A DNA stretch of 36,211 nucleotides from Methanocalculus sp. (GTDB lineage: Archaea > Halobacteriota > Methanomicrobia > Methanomicrobiales > Methanocorpusculaceae). Shown one piece after another: positions 13,585-23,795 of this stretch. Below the pieces are notes generated by a model, which did not search any database, was not told the origin of the DNA, and saw only the letters and a list, made by a program, of their open reading frames with translations. Both the position numbers and the translations under genes were made by a program. Positions within the stretch are counted from its first letter, which is position 1; every line of letters begins with the position of its first letter. The stretch covers positions 1-36,211 of the forward strand of contig DUKV01000038.1 in NCBI GenBank assembly GCA_013329165.1, written 5' to 3'.

Positions 13585-15215
13585 TGCATCACCCCTTTGA
13601 CTTTCAGTTCCAGTTCATCAAGGTGAAATGGCCTGCCACTGACATTTGCGATCCGCCGATCAGCGACGATCCCATATCCCCTGAGCAGGGAGTCAAGCTG
13701 GCCGGTGGCATTCTCTTCAACCACGATCATCTGCTCGACACCCGCCAGGGCATCGGCAAACTGTGCAAGCGGGAAGGGTTCGAGGACGATCGGTCGGATC
13801 ACCCTGAGTGAAAGCCGATCCCCTATCTCCCGGCAGGCCTCTCCGGTCGATCCAAAGCAGATCAGGGCTACAGGTGCCTCCTCTGCGCCATCAACCCTGA
13901 TACAACCATAGTTTACCATCTCATTCTCTATCGTTGCCCCTTTCCGGATCAGCTTCACTGCATGTGCAGCTGCCTGACCTGGATCTTCGGTGGTGATCCC
14001 GGAATCATCATGGGTATAGGAGTTCACCTTCACCACGTTGCCGGTAAGCGGAGGCGGATAGAACGGGGAGATCCCATCCGGCGTATTGCAGTAACGGGCA
14101 TATGTTCCGCGGGGAGAGCGGACCGACGCAACCGGCACCGGAAACGCAGGATCGATCTCCGTTGACTTCGGATGCTCCCCGAGGTTTTTGTCAGAGAGAA
14201 CGAAGACCGGCACCTGGAACTGCCAGGCGAGGTGCATCGCACGGGCAGACCATTCATATGCCTCTTCGGTGGTGCCCGGTGCGATCACGATCCTCGGGAA
14301 CTCACCGTGGCCTGCATGCAGGACGAAGTTGAGATCCCCCTGCGATGAGTAGGTCGGCATCCCGGTGGAGGGGCCCGGCCGCATCGCCATCACGATCACC
14401 ACCGGCTGCTCGGCCATCCCGGCAAGCGAGACGCCTTCGTTCATCAGGCAGAACCCGCCGCCGGATGTCCCGACCGCAACCCGTTTCCCCGCATAAGAGA
14501 GGCCGAGGGCCATCGTGATCACCGCGATCTCGTTCTCGGGATGGAGCACAAGAAGCGGGGTTCCCTGTGCCAGATCCGCCATCGTATGCAGGATCGATGA
14601 CGACGGGGTCATCGGGTAGGAGACATAGGCATCGAGGCCGCCCCGGATCAGCCCGAGTGCAATGGCATCGTTCCCGGTTAAGAGCGGAAGAGATTCGTTC
14701 TTCTGAATGGGGATCTGCATACGCTCTTCGCCTGCATGGTATCCCCTGAGGGCAAGCCTGAGATTCTCTTCTGCCCGTTTTCCAAACTCGTTTGTGATTG
14801 CCCCCCGCAGGATCTCCTGGGGTATACCGGCAGCCCGGCAGAATGCCCCGATCAGGATAGTGTTCCGGGCAATAGGCGCCCCTCCTTCCTCCCTGATGAT
14901 CGTGGTTGCAGGAATCCCGATCCCCTCACCCTTTGCAACATCAGCATCATAGATCAGGAGTGCTCCATCCCCATGACGGTTTACCGTCTCCTGGTCAAGA
15001 GCGCAGACGATATCGGGCTTCCCACACATCGCCCCGATCTCATGGTCTGCGCAACGGAGAATCGCAAAGTTATGCCCGCCCCTGATGAGGGAGGGATAGT
15101 CGTAGTACATGTACACGTGGTACCCGAGGAGGCCAAGTAGACGGCCGATCAACAGCCCTGCCTTGTTGATCCCCTCGCCTGCCTTCCCGCCGATACAGAT
15201 CGAATAGTCGTTCAT
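13581..15215 (-). CDS. korA: 2-oxoacid:ferredoxin oxidoreductase, fused gamma-alpha subunit
   Basis: 544 residues. Residues 1 to about 165 form the gamma (CoA-binding) domain (CIGGKAGEGINKAG, PSLIRGGHN). The alpha (pyrimidine-binding) domain begins at about 180 (GNDAIALGLIRGGLDAYVSYPMTPSSSI) and carries GTSGGGFCLMNEGVSLAGMAE and GPSTGMPTYSSQGDL, typical of KorA-type subunits. The gamma-alpha fusion has no ferredoxin-like delta domain here, so electrons probably pass directly from the beta subunit cluster to free ferredoxin. It overlaps fdhD upstream and korB downstream by 4 bp each. Confidence 0.88.
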   Translation of the reverse strand: MNDYSICIGGKAGEGINKAGLLIGRLLGLLGYHVYMYYDYPSLIRGGHNFAILRCADHEIGAMCGKPDIVCALDQETVNRHGDGALLIYDADVAKGEGIGIPATTIIREEGGAPIARNTILIGAFCRAAGIPQEILRGAITNEFGKRAEENLRLALRGYHAGEERMQIPIQKNESLPLLTGNDAIALGLIRGGLDAYVSYPMTPSSSILHTMADLAQGTPLLVLHPENEIAVITMALGLSYAGKRVAVGTSGGGFCLMNEGVSLAGMAEQPVVIVMAMRPGPSTGMPTYSSQGDLNFVLHAGHGEFPRIVIAPGTTEEAYEWSARAMHLAWQFQVPVFVLSDKNLGEHPKSTEIDPAFPVPVASVRSPRGTYARYCNTPDGISPFYPPPLTGNVVKVNSYTHDDSGITTEDPGQAAAHAVKLIRKGATIENEMVNYGCIRVDGAEEAPVALICFGSTGEACREIGDRLSLRVIRPIVLEPFPLAQFADALAGVEQMIVVEENATGQLDSLLRGYGIVADRRIANVSGRPFHLDELELKVKGVMQ

Positions 15216-15958
15216 TTTTTCACCTGCTGATAGTCTTCAAACCCGATGATCCGCCCGGGATGCGTATAGATGGTGAACCGCCCCTCCCGTGTGAAACAGA
15301 TCAGTGTTATCTTTGTCTTCTCTGCCGTTCTGATCCCCTGGTCGGTGGATGCGGCACGCGAGACGATGATCGGGATGCCCGCATATGCTGCCTTCTGCAC
15401 CATCCCCGACGGCTGCCTCCCTGTGCAGCCGATCACACAGTCCGATAAGCGGAGATTATTCAGGATCGCATGGCCGATGACCTTGTCAACAGAGTTGTGC
15501 CGCCCGATATCCTCGCACCGGATCGCCAGCTCTCCCTTGTAAAAGAGGACCGAGGCATGCAGTGCGCCGGTCTTCAGCCAGGCATCGGAGTCAATCGACT
15601 CCCTCACTTCAAGTACCTTCCCGGGGGTGATCCTCAGAGCCGAGTGAACCTCCGGAGGCTCTGCCTGGTTCGCATATCCGCCTGAGGACTCAAGTGTTGC
15701 CAGGTACTCCCCCGTCACCGGGGCCTCGACATAGATACTGTCATCAATGACGGTGACGGAATCGATCCGGTCAGCTATACCAGAGCAGATGATAAATCCC
15801 GCCCCGAGTTCACGGAGGTGATCGTCTGAGGCGACCATCGTCAGGAGCGGCCGATCATTCATGTGGAGGGTAAAGGTATCCTCGCAGACGATCGTATCAT
15901 CGATCTCCGAGATTGATCCGTTTTTGTACATGATCCCGGTATGGTGGATCAGGTTCAT
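15212..15958 (-). CDS. fdhD: FdhD-like sulfurtransferase lacking the CxxC loop
   Basis: 248 residues. FdhD carries sulfur from IscS to the molybdenum/tungsten cofactor of formate dehydrogenase. Family motifs present are LRELGAGFIICSGI, GELAIRCEDIGRHNSVDKVI, CTGRQPSGMVQKAAYAGIPI and IVSRAASTDQGI. The loop that holds CxxC in E. coli FdhD reads SSGGYANQAEP here, with no cysteine. Cysteines elsewhere (IICSG, IRCED, GCTGR) could substitute. Co-location with iscS and iscU fits the sulfur-relay role. It overlaps cutA and the korA-type gene by 4 bp each. FdhD family membership is confident, the chemistry uncertain. Confidence 0.82.
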   Translation of the reverse strand: MNLIHHTGIMYKNGSISEIDDTIVCEDTFTLHMNDRPLLTMVASDDHLRELGAGFIICSGIADRIDSVTVIDDSIYVEAPVTGEYLATLESSGGYANQAEPPEVHSALRITPGKVLEVRESIDSDAWLKTGALHASVLFYKGELAIRCEDIGRHNSVDKVIGHAILNNLRLSDCVIGCTGRQPSGMVQKAAYAGIPIIVSRAASTDQGIRTAEKTKITLICFTREGRFTIYTHPGRIIGFEDYQQVKK

Positions 15959-16275
15959 CCCCCCACCTCCGATCGAACCCAGTCAAGATATGACTGGCTC
16001 CCCTCCGGAACCGGGATACACAGGATCTCAGGCAGATCATAGGAGTGGATCGCCTCGATCCGCTGGATGAGATCCCCGCTCCCCTCAGCTGTTGTCTTGC
16101 AGATCAGCAGCTGCTCATCATCACAGACCACCTCGCCCTCCCATCGAAAGACCGATCTCACCGGGGTGATATTCACGCAGGCAGCAAGTCGCTCTTCAAT
16201 TATTATGTGGGCAATCTCTTCTCCTTCGCCGGGGGGGGCAGTACAGAGTACCAGTACAACATCAGTATGATCCAT
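15955..16275 (-). CDS. cutA: CutA1 divalent-cation tolerance protein
   Basis: 106 residues from the ATG at 16275 (a TTG two codons upstream is less likely). Motifs are VVLVLCTAPPGEGEEIAHII, ERLAACVNITPVRSVFRWEG, LLICKT and SYDLPEILCIPV near the C-terminus. CutA1 is a stable ferredoxin-like trimer of unclear function, linked to metal tolerance. It overlaps fdhD by 4 bp (ATGA) and lies 54 bp after iscU. Confidence 0.88.
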   Translation of the reverse strand: MDHTDVVLVLCTAPPGEGEEIAHIIIEERLAACVNITPVRSVFRWEGEVVCDDEQLLICKTTAEGSGDLIQRIEAIHSYDLPEILCIPVPEGSQSYLDWVRSEVGG

Positions 16276-16329
16276 CTCCAATCATACCAACAGTGGCGGG
16301 GGAATGTAAAAAGGATTTGGAACTGCCAC

Positions 16330-16755
16330 TCACTCGCAGGAATGGCAGTCCCCGCAGCCTGCACATGCCACGTCGCCCCACGGGGGAAGCCCCTGCCTCT
16401 CCCGGTAATTGTTGATCGCCGCATGGATCGCCTCCTCGGCAAGCACCGAGCAGTGGATTTTCTGGGCAGGAAGCCCCTCGAGGGCTTCTGCAACAGCCTT
16501 GTTTGAGATCTCCCATGCTTCCTCAAGGGTTTTTCCGATGATCATCTCGGTCGCCATCGAGGAGGAGGCAACCGCCGCTCCGCACCCGAAGGTCTGAAAT
16601 GCTGCATCTTCGACTGTATTCTCATGGATCTTCAGAAAGATCCGCATGATATCCCCGCACTTCTGGTTGCCGACCTCGCCGATCCCATCAGCATCCGTGA
16701 TCTCCCGCTGGTTCCGTGGGTTCATGAAATGATCCATTACCTTCTCTGAGTACAT
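16330..16755 (-). CDS. iscU: Fe-S scaffold protein IscU/NifU N-type with Cys-rich tail
   Basis: 141 residues. It starts [19 protein letters not shown]. The three ligand cysteines lie in [27 protein letters not shown] and [12 protein letters not shown], with the conserved Asp after the first. It assembles [2Fe-2S]/[4Fe-4S] clusters using sulfur from IscS. Unusual is a C-terminal tail, [12 protein letters not shown], with four extra cysteines that standard IscU lacks; it may bind a metal or pass on sulfur. The gene begins 6 bp after iscS with a good AGGTGAAGAG site. Confidence 0.9.
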   Translation of the reverse strand: MYSEKVMDHFMNPRNQREITDADGIGEVGNQKCGDIMRIFLKIHENTVEDAAFQTFGCGAAVASSSMATEMIIGKTLEEAWEISNKAVAEALEGLPAQKIHCSVLAEEAIHAAINNYRERQGLPPWGDVACAGCGDCHSCE

Positions 16756-16761
16756 CTCTCT

Positions 16762-17940
16762 TCACCTGCTCCTGAATTCTTTTGGTGTTAATGGCGACAT
16801 ATCACGGAGCCGCTGCACCACCTTCGGCACAATCTCCAGTACATAGTCGATCTCTTCTTCTGTCGTCTCCTCCCCGAGTGTCAGCCTGAGCGACCCATGG
16901 GCGACCTCATGGGGGATGCCACAGGCAAGGAGGACATGCGAAGGGTCAAGGGAGGCGGATGTGCAGGCGCTCCCCGTCGATCCGGCGATCCCCTGTGCAT
17001 TCAGGAGAAGGAGTATCGATTCCCCTTCGATATATTCGAAGATGTAATTGACGTTATTTGGTAGCCGCTCTTCCGGATGGCCATTCAACCGGCTTGCCGG
17101 GATTGCACCCAGCCCGGCAATAAGCCTCTCTCTCAGCTTCAGGATCCGCTCCGTCTTCTCTGGTATCAGGGCAACTGCCCGCTCTATTGCGGCCCCGAGC
17201 CCGACGATGCCGGGAACATTCTCGGTCCCTGCCCGCCGCCGCTTCTCCTGTGCACCACCATACATGAACGGAGCAATCCGTGTCCCCTTCCTGATATAGA
17301 GTGCACCCACTCCTTTTGGTCCGCTAAACTTGTGGGATGAGAGCGAGAGGAGATCGACATGCAGGGCATTCACATCAACGGGGATCTGCCCGACCGCCTG
17401 TACTGCATCGGTATGGAAGACGATCTTCTTCGATCTCGCAACCTCGCCAATCTCAGCAATCGGCTGAATCGTCCCGATCTCGTTATTTGCGAGCATGATC
17501 GTGATCAGGATCGTATCATCCCGGATCGCAGCCAGAAGATCCGCAACCCTCACCCGGCCGAACTCGTCAACCGGAAGGTAGGTCACCTCGAACCCTTCCT
17601 TCTCCAGTGCCTCGCAGGTATGCAGAACCGCATGATGCTCGATTGCAGAGGTGATAATATGCCGCCCTTTCTTTGCATGGGCTGCTGCAACCCCGCGGAT
17701 CGCCCAGTTATCAGATTCGGTTCCGCCAGAGGTGAAGTAGATCTGATCCGGCGCCGATCCAATCGCCGCCGCAACCTTTCCCCGTGCCTCCTCTACTGCG
17801 GTGCGCGAGGTTGCTGCAAGGTCATAGAGCGAAGAAGGGTTTCCGAAATACTCAGAAAAGTACGGAAGCATCGCAGATACGACATCAGGATGCGTCTTCG
17901 TCGTTGCAGCATTATCCAGGTAAATGAGGCCTTTCTCCAT
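16762..17940 (-). CDS. iscS: Cysteine desulfurase IscS/NifS
   Basis: 392 residues from the ATG at 17940, chosen because GAGGAGAG precedes it; a GTG two codons upstream is also open. PLP-enzyme motifs are IYLDNAATTKTHP, FTSGGTESDNWAI, HHAVLHT and the PLP lysine in LSSHKFSGPKG. The catalytic cysteine loop is GSTGSACTSASLDPSHVL. It releases sulfur from cysteine for IscU and probably for FdhD. First gene of a closely spaced minus-strand set running to korB, divergent from dapL. Confidence 0.93.
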   Translation of the reverse strand: MEKGLIYLDNAATTKTHPDVVSAMLPYFSEYFGNPSSLYDLAATSRTAVEEARGKVAAAIGSAPDQIYFTSGGTESDNWAIRGVAAAHAKKGRHIITSAIEHHAVLHTCEALEKEGFEVTYLPVDEFGRVRVADLLAAIRDDTILITIMLANNEIGTIQPIAEIGEVARSKKIVFHTDAVQAVGQIPVDVNALHVDLLSLSSHKFSGPKGVGALYIRKGTRIAPFMYGGAQEKRRRAGTENVPGIVGLGAAIERAVALIPEKTERILKLRERLIAGLGAIPASRLNGHPEERLPNNVNYIFEYIEGESILLLLNAQGIAGSTGSACTSASLDPSHVLLACGIPHEVAHGSLRLTLGEETTEEEIDYVLEIVPKVVQRLRDMSPLTPKEFRSR

Positions 17941-18053
17941 CTTCACTCTCCTCGTCAGAAGGTATCGTCATGGAATGGTATAACTATTTGTCAAGGGGAA
18001 GTATTCTGATTATCAGTGATTCTTAAGTACCGTAAGATTGAACAGTACCCATA

Positions 18054-19202
18054 ATGTACGCAGACAGACTTGACAATCTACCCCCCTATCTCTTTGCCCG
18101 TATCGACGAAATGAAAGAAGCAAAGATCCGCTCGGGTGTCGATGTCATCGATCTCGGCGTCGGCGACCCGGATCTCCCGACACCTCCGCATATTGTCGAG
18201 GCGCTCTGCACCGCCGCCCGTGATCCGGCAACCCACCACTACCCCTCGTACCTGGGCCTCTCCACATACCGTGAAGCAGTTGCCACCTGGTATAAAAACC
18301 GGTTCGGCGTCACCGCAGATCCAAAATCGGAGATTATCACATTAATTGGATCAAAAGAAGGAATCGCCCATGTGCCCGAGGCATTCGTCAACCCCGGCGA
18401 TATTGTCCTCGCAACCGATCCCGGGTACCCCGTATACAAGACCTCGACCCTCTTTGCAGAAGGGATCTGCCATCCCCTCCCCCTCACCGGGGAGAATAAT
18501 TTCCTCCCGGATCTCGAAGCCATTCCAAAGGATATCCTGAAGAAGACGAAACTCCTCTTCTTCGGATACCCAAACAACCCGACCTCGGCAGTTGCCCCGA
18601 TGAAGCTCTTCGATGAGGTCGTCGAATTCGCACGCGAACATTCTATCGTGGCTGTCCATGACAACGCCTACTCGGAGATCACCTTTGACGGATATGTCGC
18701 GCCTTCCTTCCTCCAGGCAGATGGCGCCTCCGAGGTCGGGATCGAGATGCACTCACTCTCAAAGACTTATAATATGACCGGTTGGCGGCTCGGGATGGCT
18801 GTCGGGAACAAGGATATCGTTGCGGGCCTCGGCCGCGTCAAGACGAATATCGATTCCGGTGCATTCGATGCGGTTCAGCTTGCCGGTGTCACAGCTCTCA
18901 CCGGCCCTCAGGACTGTGTCGCCGATGCATGCCGGATCTACCAGGAACGGCGTGATGTCCTGGTTAAGGGTCTGAAAAGCCTGGGATACGATGTCTCTGC
19001 ACCAAAAGCCACCTTCTATGTCTGGATGAAGGTCGATGACTCAATGAAATTCTCAGCCCGTCTCCTTGATGAAGCCGGAATCGTCGCCACACCGGGTATC
19101 GGGTTTGGTGCAGGCGGCGAAGGCTATGTGAGGTTCGCAATCACCCGGTCCGTTGAGCGGATCACCGAGGCAGTAGCACGGATGGAGGCGATGAGCCGAT
19201 GA
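18054..19202 (+). CDS. dapL: LL-diaminopimelate aminotransferase
   Basis: 382 residues, fold-type I aminotransferase. Motifs are [50 protein letters not shown] and [13 protein letters not shown]. The PLP lysine is in [21 protein letters not shown], and [12 protein letters not shown] stands near the end. It converts tetrahydrodipicolinate to LL-diaminopimelate in one step, the route used by methanogens. It overlaps lysA by 4 bp, so both steps of late lysine synthesis are coupled. A weak TATA-like TTCTTAAGTACC lies about 25 bp before the ATG, giving a nearly leaderless message. Confidence 0.9.
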   Translation: MYADRLDNLPPYLFARIDEMKEAKIRSGVDVIDLGVGDPDLPTPPHIVEALCTAARDPATHHYPSYLGLSTYREAVATWYKNRFGVTADPKSEIITLIGSKEGIAHVPEAFVNPGDIVLATDPGYPVYKTSTLFAEGICHPLPLTGENNFLPDLEAIPKDILKKTKLLFFGYPNNPTSAVAPMKLFDEVVEFAREHSIVAVHDNAYSEITFDGYVAPSFLQADGASEVGIEMHSLSKTYNMTGWRLGMAVGNKDIVAGLGRVKTNIDSGAFDAVQLAGVTALTGPQDCVADACRIYQERRDVLVKGLKSLGYDVSAPKATFYVWMKVDDSMKFSARLLDEAGIVATPGIGFGAGGEGYVRFAITRSVERITEAVARMEAMSR

Positions 19203-20500
19203 GCATGCAGCTCCCCTCCCACCTCACCATACAGAATGGTCACCTGATGAGCGGCTCACATGATCTCGTTGATCTTGCAGGACGATTTGGAACCCCGCTC
19301 TATGTGACAAATGAAGACCAGATCCTGGATAACTTCGAGCGGTACGAATCCGCGTTATCGAGTTGTTATCCGAATGTCAGGCTCCTCTTTGCAGCAAAGG
19401 CAAACGGGAACCTTGCAGTTCTCCGGGCGCTTGGACGGGCCGGTGCCGGTGCCGATGTCTTCTCCTCAGGCGAACTTATGCTCGCACTCCGTGCCGGTAT
19501 GAAACCGGATCGACTCCTCTTCAATGGCAGCTCCAAGACAACAGATGATCTCAGGCTTGCTGTTGAGACGGGGATCCGGGTCTCGGTCGACTCGATCGAT
19601 GAACTGAACCAGCTCTCAAGGATCGCATCTGAACAGAAGAAGACGGTTCAGATTGCATTCCGGGTAAATCCGGCACTTGAGGTCCCAACCCATCCAAAGA
19701 TTGCAACAGGCCTTGCCACAACAAAGTTCGGGATCCCGGCAGCAGAGATCCTCTCTGCATATCAGGCGGCACTTGATGCACCCTATGTTGTCCCGGTCGG
19801 ACTCCACTGCCATATCGGATCGCAGATCCTGGATGTCGAGCCATTTGCCCGTGCAGCTGCGGTGATGACGAAGGTGGCAGGCGAGGTGACTGCCATTGGT
19901 GTCAACCTCGAATTCCTCGATATCGGCGGGGGGCTTGGTGTCCCGTATCATCGGTCGACTGATGTAGCCCCGACACCTGAAGAGTATGCACAGGCCGTGA
20001 TGCCCATCTTTTTGGATGGGATCAGGGAGATCGGGATCTCTCCTGAATTCTGGGTCGAACCGGGCCGCTGGCTGTTAGCAGAATCAACGGTGCTCCTGAC
20101 AAAGGTGAACTCTGTGAAACGGGCATACAAGACATTTGCAAATGTCGATGCCGGGTTCAATCTCCTGATCAGGCCCGCAATGTACGATTCATGGCATGAA
20201 GTGATCATGGCAAACAAGGCAGATCAGAAAGGAGTGGAAGAAGTGACGATCGCAGGGCCGATCTGTGAGACCGGGGATCTCCTGGCAGCAGACCGTCTTC
20301 TGCCTGCACCCGTGGCAGGCGATCTCATCGCCATCCTCGATTGCGGGGCATATGGGTTTGCGATGTCCTCCCAGTACAATGGGAGGCCCCGGTGCCCTGA
20401 GGTGATGGTGAAAGGGGATTGTGCCGAATTGATCAGGAGAGGTGAGACACTGGATGATCTCTGTGTCACCATGCAGGTTCCATCGTGGCAGCAGGAATGA
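19199..20500 (+). CDS. lysA: Diaminopimelate decarboxylase
   Basis: 433 residues, alanine-racemase-like fold. The PLP lysine is in [18 protein letters not shown]. Other motifs are [58 protein letters not shown] and [20 protein letters not shown], the last holding the residues donated by the partner subunit. It decarboxylates meso-diaminopimelate to lysine. It starts within the dapL stop (ATGA). Confidence 0.95.
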   Translation: MSMQLPSHLTIQNGHLMSGSHDLVDLAGRFGTPLYVTNEDQILDNFERYESALSSCYPNVRLLFAAKANGNLAVLRALGRAGAGADVFSSGELMLALRAGMKPDRLLFNGSSKTTDDLRLAVETGIRVSVDSIDELNQLSRIASEQKKTVQIAFRVNPALEVPTHPKIATGLATTKFGIPAAEILSAYQAALDAPYVVPVGLHCHIGSQILDVEPFARAAAVMTKVAGEVTAIGVNLEFLDIGGGLGVPYHRSTDVAPTPEEYAQAVMPIFLDGIREIGISPEFWVEPGRWLLAESTVLLTKVNSVKRAYKTFANVDAGFNLLIRPAMYDSWHEVIMANKADQKGVEEVTIAGPICETGDLLAADRLLPAPVAGDLIAILDCGAYGFAMSSQYNGRPRCPEVMVKGDCAELIRRGETLDDLCVTMQVPSWQQE

Positions 20501-20509
20501 GCGTGTACC

Positions 20510-21805
20510 GTGAGGTTTCATTACGCACTTGTCGATGATATCCTGAAACAGGAAGAGTTTGATCGGCGAATCGAGGAGAAGATCGCATCCTATGGGGGAG
20601 CGATCGATGAAACAGCCGCGGCGCTTCTTGTCGTCGAGGAGCTTGGAAGAAGCCACCAGAAGATCGAGGCGATCACCATCTCCCCTTCCCTGGTCTCATT
20701 TTTTGGAAAGGTGATACAGGTCACCGATCCAAAGGAATTTACCCGTGACGACGGTTCAACCGGATGTGTCTCCCGGGTTGAACTGGCTGACAGTACCGGC
20801 TCGATTCCTCTTGTCCTCTGGGATGAGATGGCAGCCGGAGTAAGAGAACTTGAGGAAGGAACCGTCATCGAGGTGATCGGGAGGCCGAAGAAGGGGAGGA
20901 TAACCGAGGTGCATGCCCTCGCGGTCAGGGAGACTTCTGTTGAGATCACGATCTCCGAGGAGAAATCCCGATCCTTCTCTTCGAGTGCAGATATCGATGC
21001 CCGGATTCTTGTGATCGAACCCCCCCGGACCTTCACCCGGCGGGATGGTGTGGAGGTGACTATCCAGGAGGCGATCATAGGGGATCCATCCGGGTGTGCC
21101 CGTTTCATCACATGGGAGCCCGCCCTCCTTGAGGGGATCTCCGAAGGTGCATCCGTCAGGATAACCGGTGCGAAGCGGCGTTCATCAGATGATGGTATCG
21201 AATATATCGCACAGGAGGGAACAACTATCATCCCACTGGATGAGGAGATTGGTTTCTCATTCAGAAAGACGAGTGAGGTTCATGATAAGGGGGTCTACTC
21301 GGTCAGGGGAACGATCACCTCTCTCCATCCTCCACGACAGTTTACCACACGGCGGGGCCAGCCATCATGGGTGAGAAACCTCTTCATCGACGGTCCGCTC
21401 AGGATCGTGATCTGGGGGGATCGTGCATGCGAACCGTTCCTCTGTGGTGAGACGATCGAGATCTATAATGCAGGAGCGCGCCTGAACCGGTACGGGGATG
21501 TCGAACTCTCGGTCGGGTTTGGGAGCGCTATCCGGGTGGTCACTGATAAGACAGAAGAGAGGGTGATCGAAGGGGTGATCATCCTCACCTCTGAGGGAAT
21601 GGCACTCTCGGATGGGAAGAATATCTATGTGATCGAACCATCAGATCTCCGTCTTGCCACCCGCTACCGCATCTCCGGGCGACTCTCCGGGCGGCGGCTC
21701 GTTGTGGATGAGGCAACACCCCTGCCGGCGGATTCCGTCTCGCTCAAAGAGAGGGCAGCGGCTCTTGCCACTCCTTCACTTTCACCCTCCGGGGTCGGCT
21801 ATTGA
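20510..21805 (+). CDS. RPA-like single-stranded DNA-binding protein
   Basis: 431 residues from a GTG start (MRFHYALVDDILKQEEFDRR). After a helical N-terminus come at least two or three OB-folds of archaeal RPA type. Signs are FFGKVIQVTDPKEFTRDDGS..RVELADSTGSIPLVLWDE (about 65-110), EPPRTFTRRDGVEVTIQEAI..GCARFITWEP (about 170-210) and RGTITSLHPPRQFTTRRGQ..FIDGPLRIVIWGD (about 265-305). No zinc finger is seen. It protects single-stranded DNA in replication and recombination. It lies 9 bp after lysA and just before radA, fitting a shared repair role. Confidence 0.8.
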   Translation: MRFHYALVDDILKQEEFDRRIEEKIASYGGAIDETAAALLVVEELGRSHQKIEAITISPSLVSFFGKVIQVTDPKEFTRDDGSTGCVSRVELADSTGSIPLVLWDEMAAGVRELEEGTVIEVIGRPKKGRITEVHALAVRETSVEITISEEKSRSFSSSADIDARILVIEPPRTFTRRDGVEVTIQEAIIGDPSGCARFITWEPALLEGISEGASVRITGAKRRSSDDGIEYIAQEGTTIIPLDEEIGFSFRKTSEVHDKGVYSVRGTITSLHPPRQFTTRRGQPSWVRNLFIDGPLRIVIWGDRACEPFLCGETIEIYNAGARLNRYGDVELSVGFGSAIRVVTDKTEERVIEGVIILTSEGMALSDGKNIYVIEPSDLRLATRYRISGRLSGRRLVVDEATPLPADSVSLKERAAALATPSLSPSGVGY

Positions 21806-21858
21806 TAACCTCTCCGCCTGAATATCAGAGTATATCTCAAAGAAGGAAGTGAGAAGAT

Positions 21859-22833
21859 ATGCCAGAAATCGCTATTGAAGATGTACCGGGTGTCGGCCCG
21901 GCAACCGCTGAACGCCTCCGTGAGGCCGGATACTGCACAGTAGAAAGTATTGCGACAGCCTCACCCGTTGATCTCGCCGAGGCCGCCGAGATCGGCGAGG
22001 CGACTGCAAAGAAGATGATCAAGGGTGCGCGTGAGATCGCAGATATCGGAGGATTCAAGACCGGCACCGATGTCCTGCTCAGGAGGCAGGACGTCAGGAA
22101 ACTCAGGACCTTTGTACCTGAGTTTGACGATCTCCTCGGTGGTGGCGTGGAAACCCAGGCAATCACTGAATTATATGGAGAGTTCGGGTCAGGAAAGAGC
22201 CAGATCGTCCATCAGCTTGCCGTCAACTGCCAGCTCCCTGAAGAGTGCGGCGGTCTCGGAGGCGCCTGCATCTACATCGATACCGAGAATACCTTCAGGC
22301 CGGAGCGTATCGCCCAGATGGTGGAGGGGCTGGAGGTCGATTGCGAGGTGGGGACAACAGACGAGTTCCTCGCAAATATCCATGTTGCGCGGGCGCACAC
22401 CTCTGATCACCAGATGCTCCTCATCGATACCGCGCGTGATCTCGCTAATGAGAAGAAGGAGAGTGGCATGCCGATCCGCCTCTTCATTATCGACTCGCTC
22501 ACCGGACATTTCCGTGCAGAATATGCAGGGAGGGGCACTCTTGCAACACGCCAGCAGAAGCTGAACCGACATATGCATGAACTCTTCAAGCTCGTCGATG
22601 AACACAATGCCGTTGCACTGGTGACAAACCAGGTGATGTCCAACCCGGGCGTCTTCTTTGGAGATCCGACAAAACCGATCGGCGGCAATATCGTCGGCCA
22701 CTCTGCAACATTCCGGTTGTATCTCAGGAAGAGCAAGGCAGGCAAACGGATTGCACGCCTTGTTGACAGCCCAAACCTCCCCGAAGGGGAAGCAACCTTT
22801 ATGGTCGAGAAGGCGGGTATCAAGCCGTGCTGA
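21859..22833 (+). CDS. radA: DNA repair and recombination protein RadA
   Basis: 324 residues, archaeal Rad51/RecA homologue. The N-terminal helix-hairpin-helix domain ([20 protein letters not shown]) precedes the ATPase core. Walker A is GEFGSGKSQ (about residue 108), followed by QLPEECGG and [13 protein letters not shown]. Walker B is [15 protein letters not shown], and the L2 region holds [30 protein letters not shown]. It forms filaments on single-stranded DNA for strand exchange. AAGGAAGTGAG precedes the ATG. Its last codons overlap the phosphatase gene. Confidence 0.97.
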   Translation: MPEIAIEDVPGVGPATAERLREAGYCTVESIATASPVDLAEAAEIGEATAKKMIKGAREIADIGGFKTGTDVLLRRQDVRKLRTFVPEFDDLLGGGVETQAITELYGEFGSGKSQIVHQLAVNCQLPEECGGLGGACIYIDTENTFRPERIAQMVEGLEVDCEVGTTDEFLANIHVARAHTSDHQMLLIDTARDLANEKKESGMPIRLFIIDSLTGHFRAEYAGRGTLATRQQKLNRHMHELFKLVDEHNAVALVTNQVMSNPGVFFGDPTKPIGGNIVGHSATFRLYLRKSKAGKRIARLVDSPNLPEGEATFMVEKAGIKPC

Positions 22834-23516
22834 AGGCTGTTATCTGCGATATTGACGGAACCATCACCGATGAGCGGCGGAGGATCAGCACAACTGCAAT
22901 TGAGACGCTCCGCCTCCTCATAGGCAAAGGGATACCGGTGGTGCTTGCCTCCGGAAACACCCTCTGTTTTCTGGATTCAATTGCCAGGATGATCGGAACG
23001 GACGGGGCTGTTATTGGTGAGAACGGAGGGGTATTTCAGACCGGATTTGATGGCAAACCTCAGATAACAGGCGACCGGTCTTTATGTCTCCATGCATATG
23101 ATCGTCTTGTCACTCATTTCAAAGAGCAGGGAATTACGCTTCTTCCCTACAGTATGGAACTGCGGTATGCCGATGTCGCTTTTGCACGCACCGTTCCCGT
23201 TGATGAGGTGGTATCCGTTATCGCTGATCTCCCGGTCCGGGTGATCGATACCGGATATGCCATTCATCTCCAGACACCTGGGATTTCAAAGGGATCAGCA
23301 CTTGCAGCACTTGCCCCGCTCCTCTCGCTCACTCCAAAGGATTTCCTTGCTCTTGGCGATTCTGATAACGATCTCGAGATGCTTGAGATTGCAGGCTTTG
23401 GAATAACACTGGCAAATGGCAGTAAAAAGCTGAAAAAAATAGCTGATCTGATAACAGATCAGTCATATGGTGAGGGCTTTTCCGAGGGTCTGCTATCTGC
23501 CCTTGAGCGGTTTTAA
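22827..23516 (+). CDS. Phosphoglycolate phosphatase, archaeal HAD type
   Basis: 229 residues from a GTG inside the last codons of radA. HAD motifs are [13 protein letters not shown] (nucleophile D near residue 8), VLASGNT, the lysine in [11 protein letters not shown] and [19 protein letters not shown]. The Cof-type C2 cap matches archaeal phosphoglycolate phosphatase (also related to sucrose-phosphatase-like HADs). It would remove 2-phosphoglycolate, arising from DNA repair or from RuBisCO. The latter is notable because phosphoribulokinase lies 4.5 kb downstream. Confidence 0.85.
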   Translation: MLKAVICDIDGTITDERRRISTTAIETLRLLIGKGIPVVLASGNTLCFLDSIARMIGTDGAVIGENGGVFQTGFDGKPQITGDRSLCLHAYDRLVTHFKEQGITLLPYSMELRYADVAFARTVPVDEVVSVIADLPVRVIDTGYAIHLQTPGISKGSALAALAPLLSLTPKDFLALGDSDNDLEMLEIAGFGITLANGSKKLKKIADLITDQSYGEGFSEGLLSALERF

Positions 23517-23525
23517 GTGAACGGC

Positions 23526-23774
23526 TCACCTGAGCATATACCGATCAACAACGATATAATCTTTAATATCCTTTACCGCTTCAAACGGGATGAGCATACA
23601 ATCATCATCAAGCTTATAATGCGAGGTATCAAATCCGGTATCCGGTTTGACGATCAGGTTGATCACCTGTCCGCTTCCGACGTCGATAATGATATTTTTT
23701 AATTGTCCGATCACCTTGCCGTCACTACTCATGACCTTCTTCCGCCGGAGCGTACGAGCAAACGCCTTTGTCAT
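23526..23774 (-). CDS. PRC-barrel domain protein
   Basis: 82 residues, all one PRC-barrel domain: RRKKVMSSDGKVIGQLKNII, DVGSGQVINLIVKP and MLIPFEAVKDIKDYIVV. Small archaeal PRC-barrel proteins are common; some act in RNA metabolism or with cell-division machinery, and the role here is unknown. A clear box A (GTTTATATAG, 23796-23805) lies about 25 bp upstream of the ATG, implying a leaderless transcript. It is convergent with the phosphatase gene, 9 bp away. Confidence 0.85.
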   Translation of the reverse strand: MTKAFARTLRRKKVMSSDGKVIGQLKNIIIDVGSGQVINLIVKPDTGFDTSHYKLDDDCMLIPFEAVKDIKDYIVVDRYMLR

Positions 23775-23795
23775 AGAAAGATGGTTGGCTGATAA

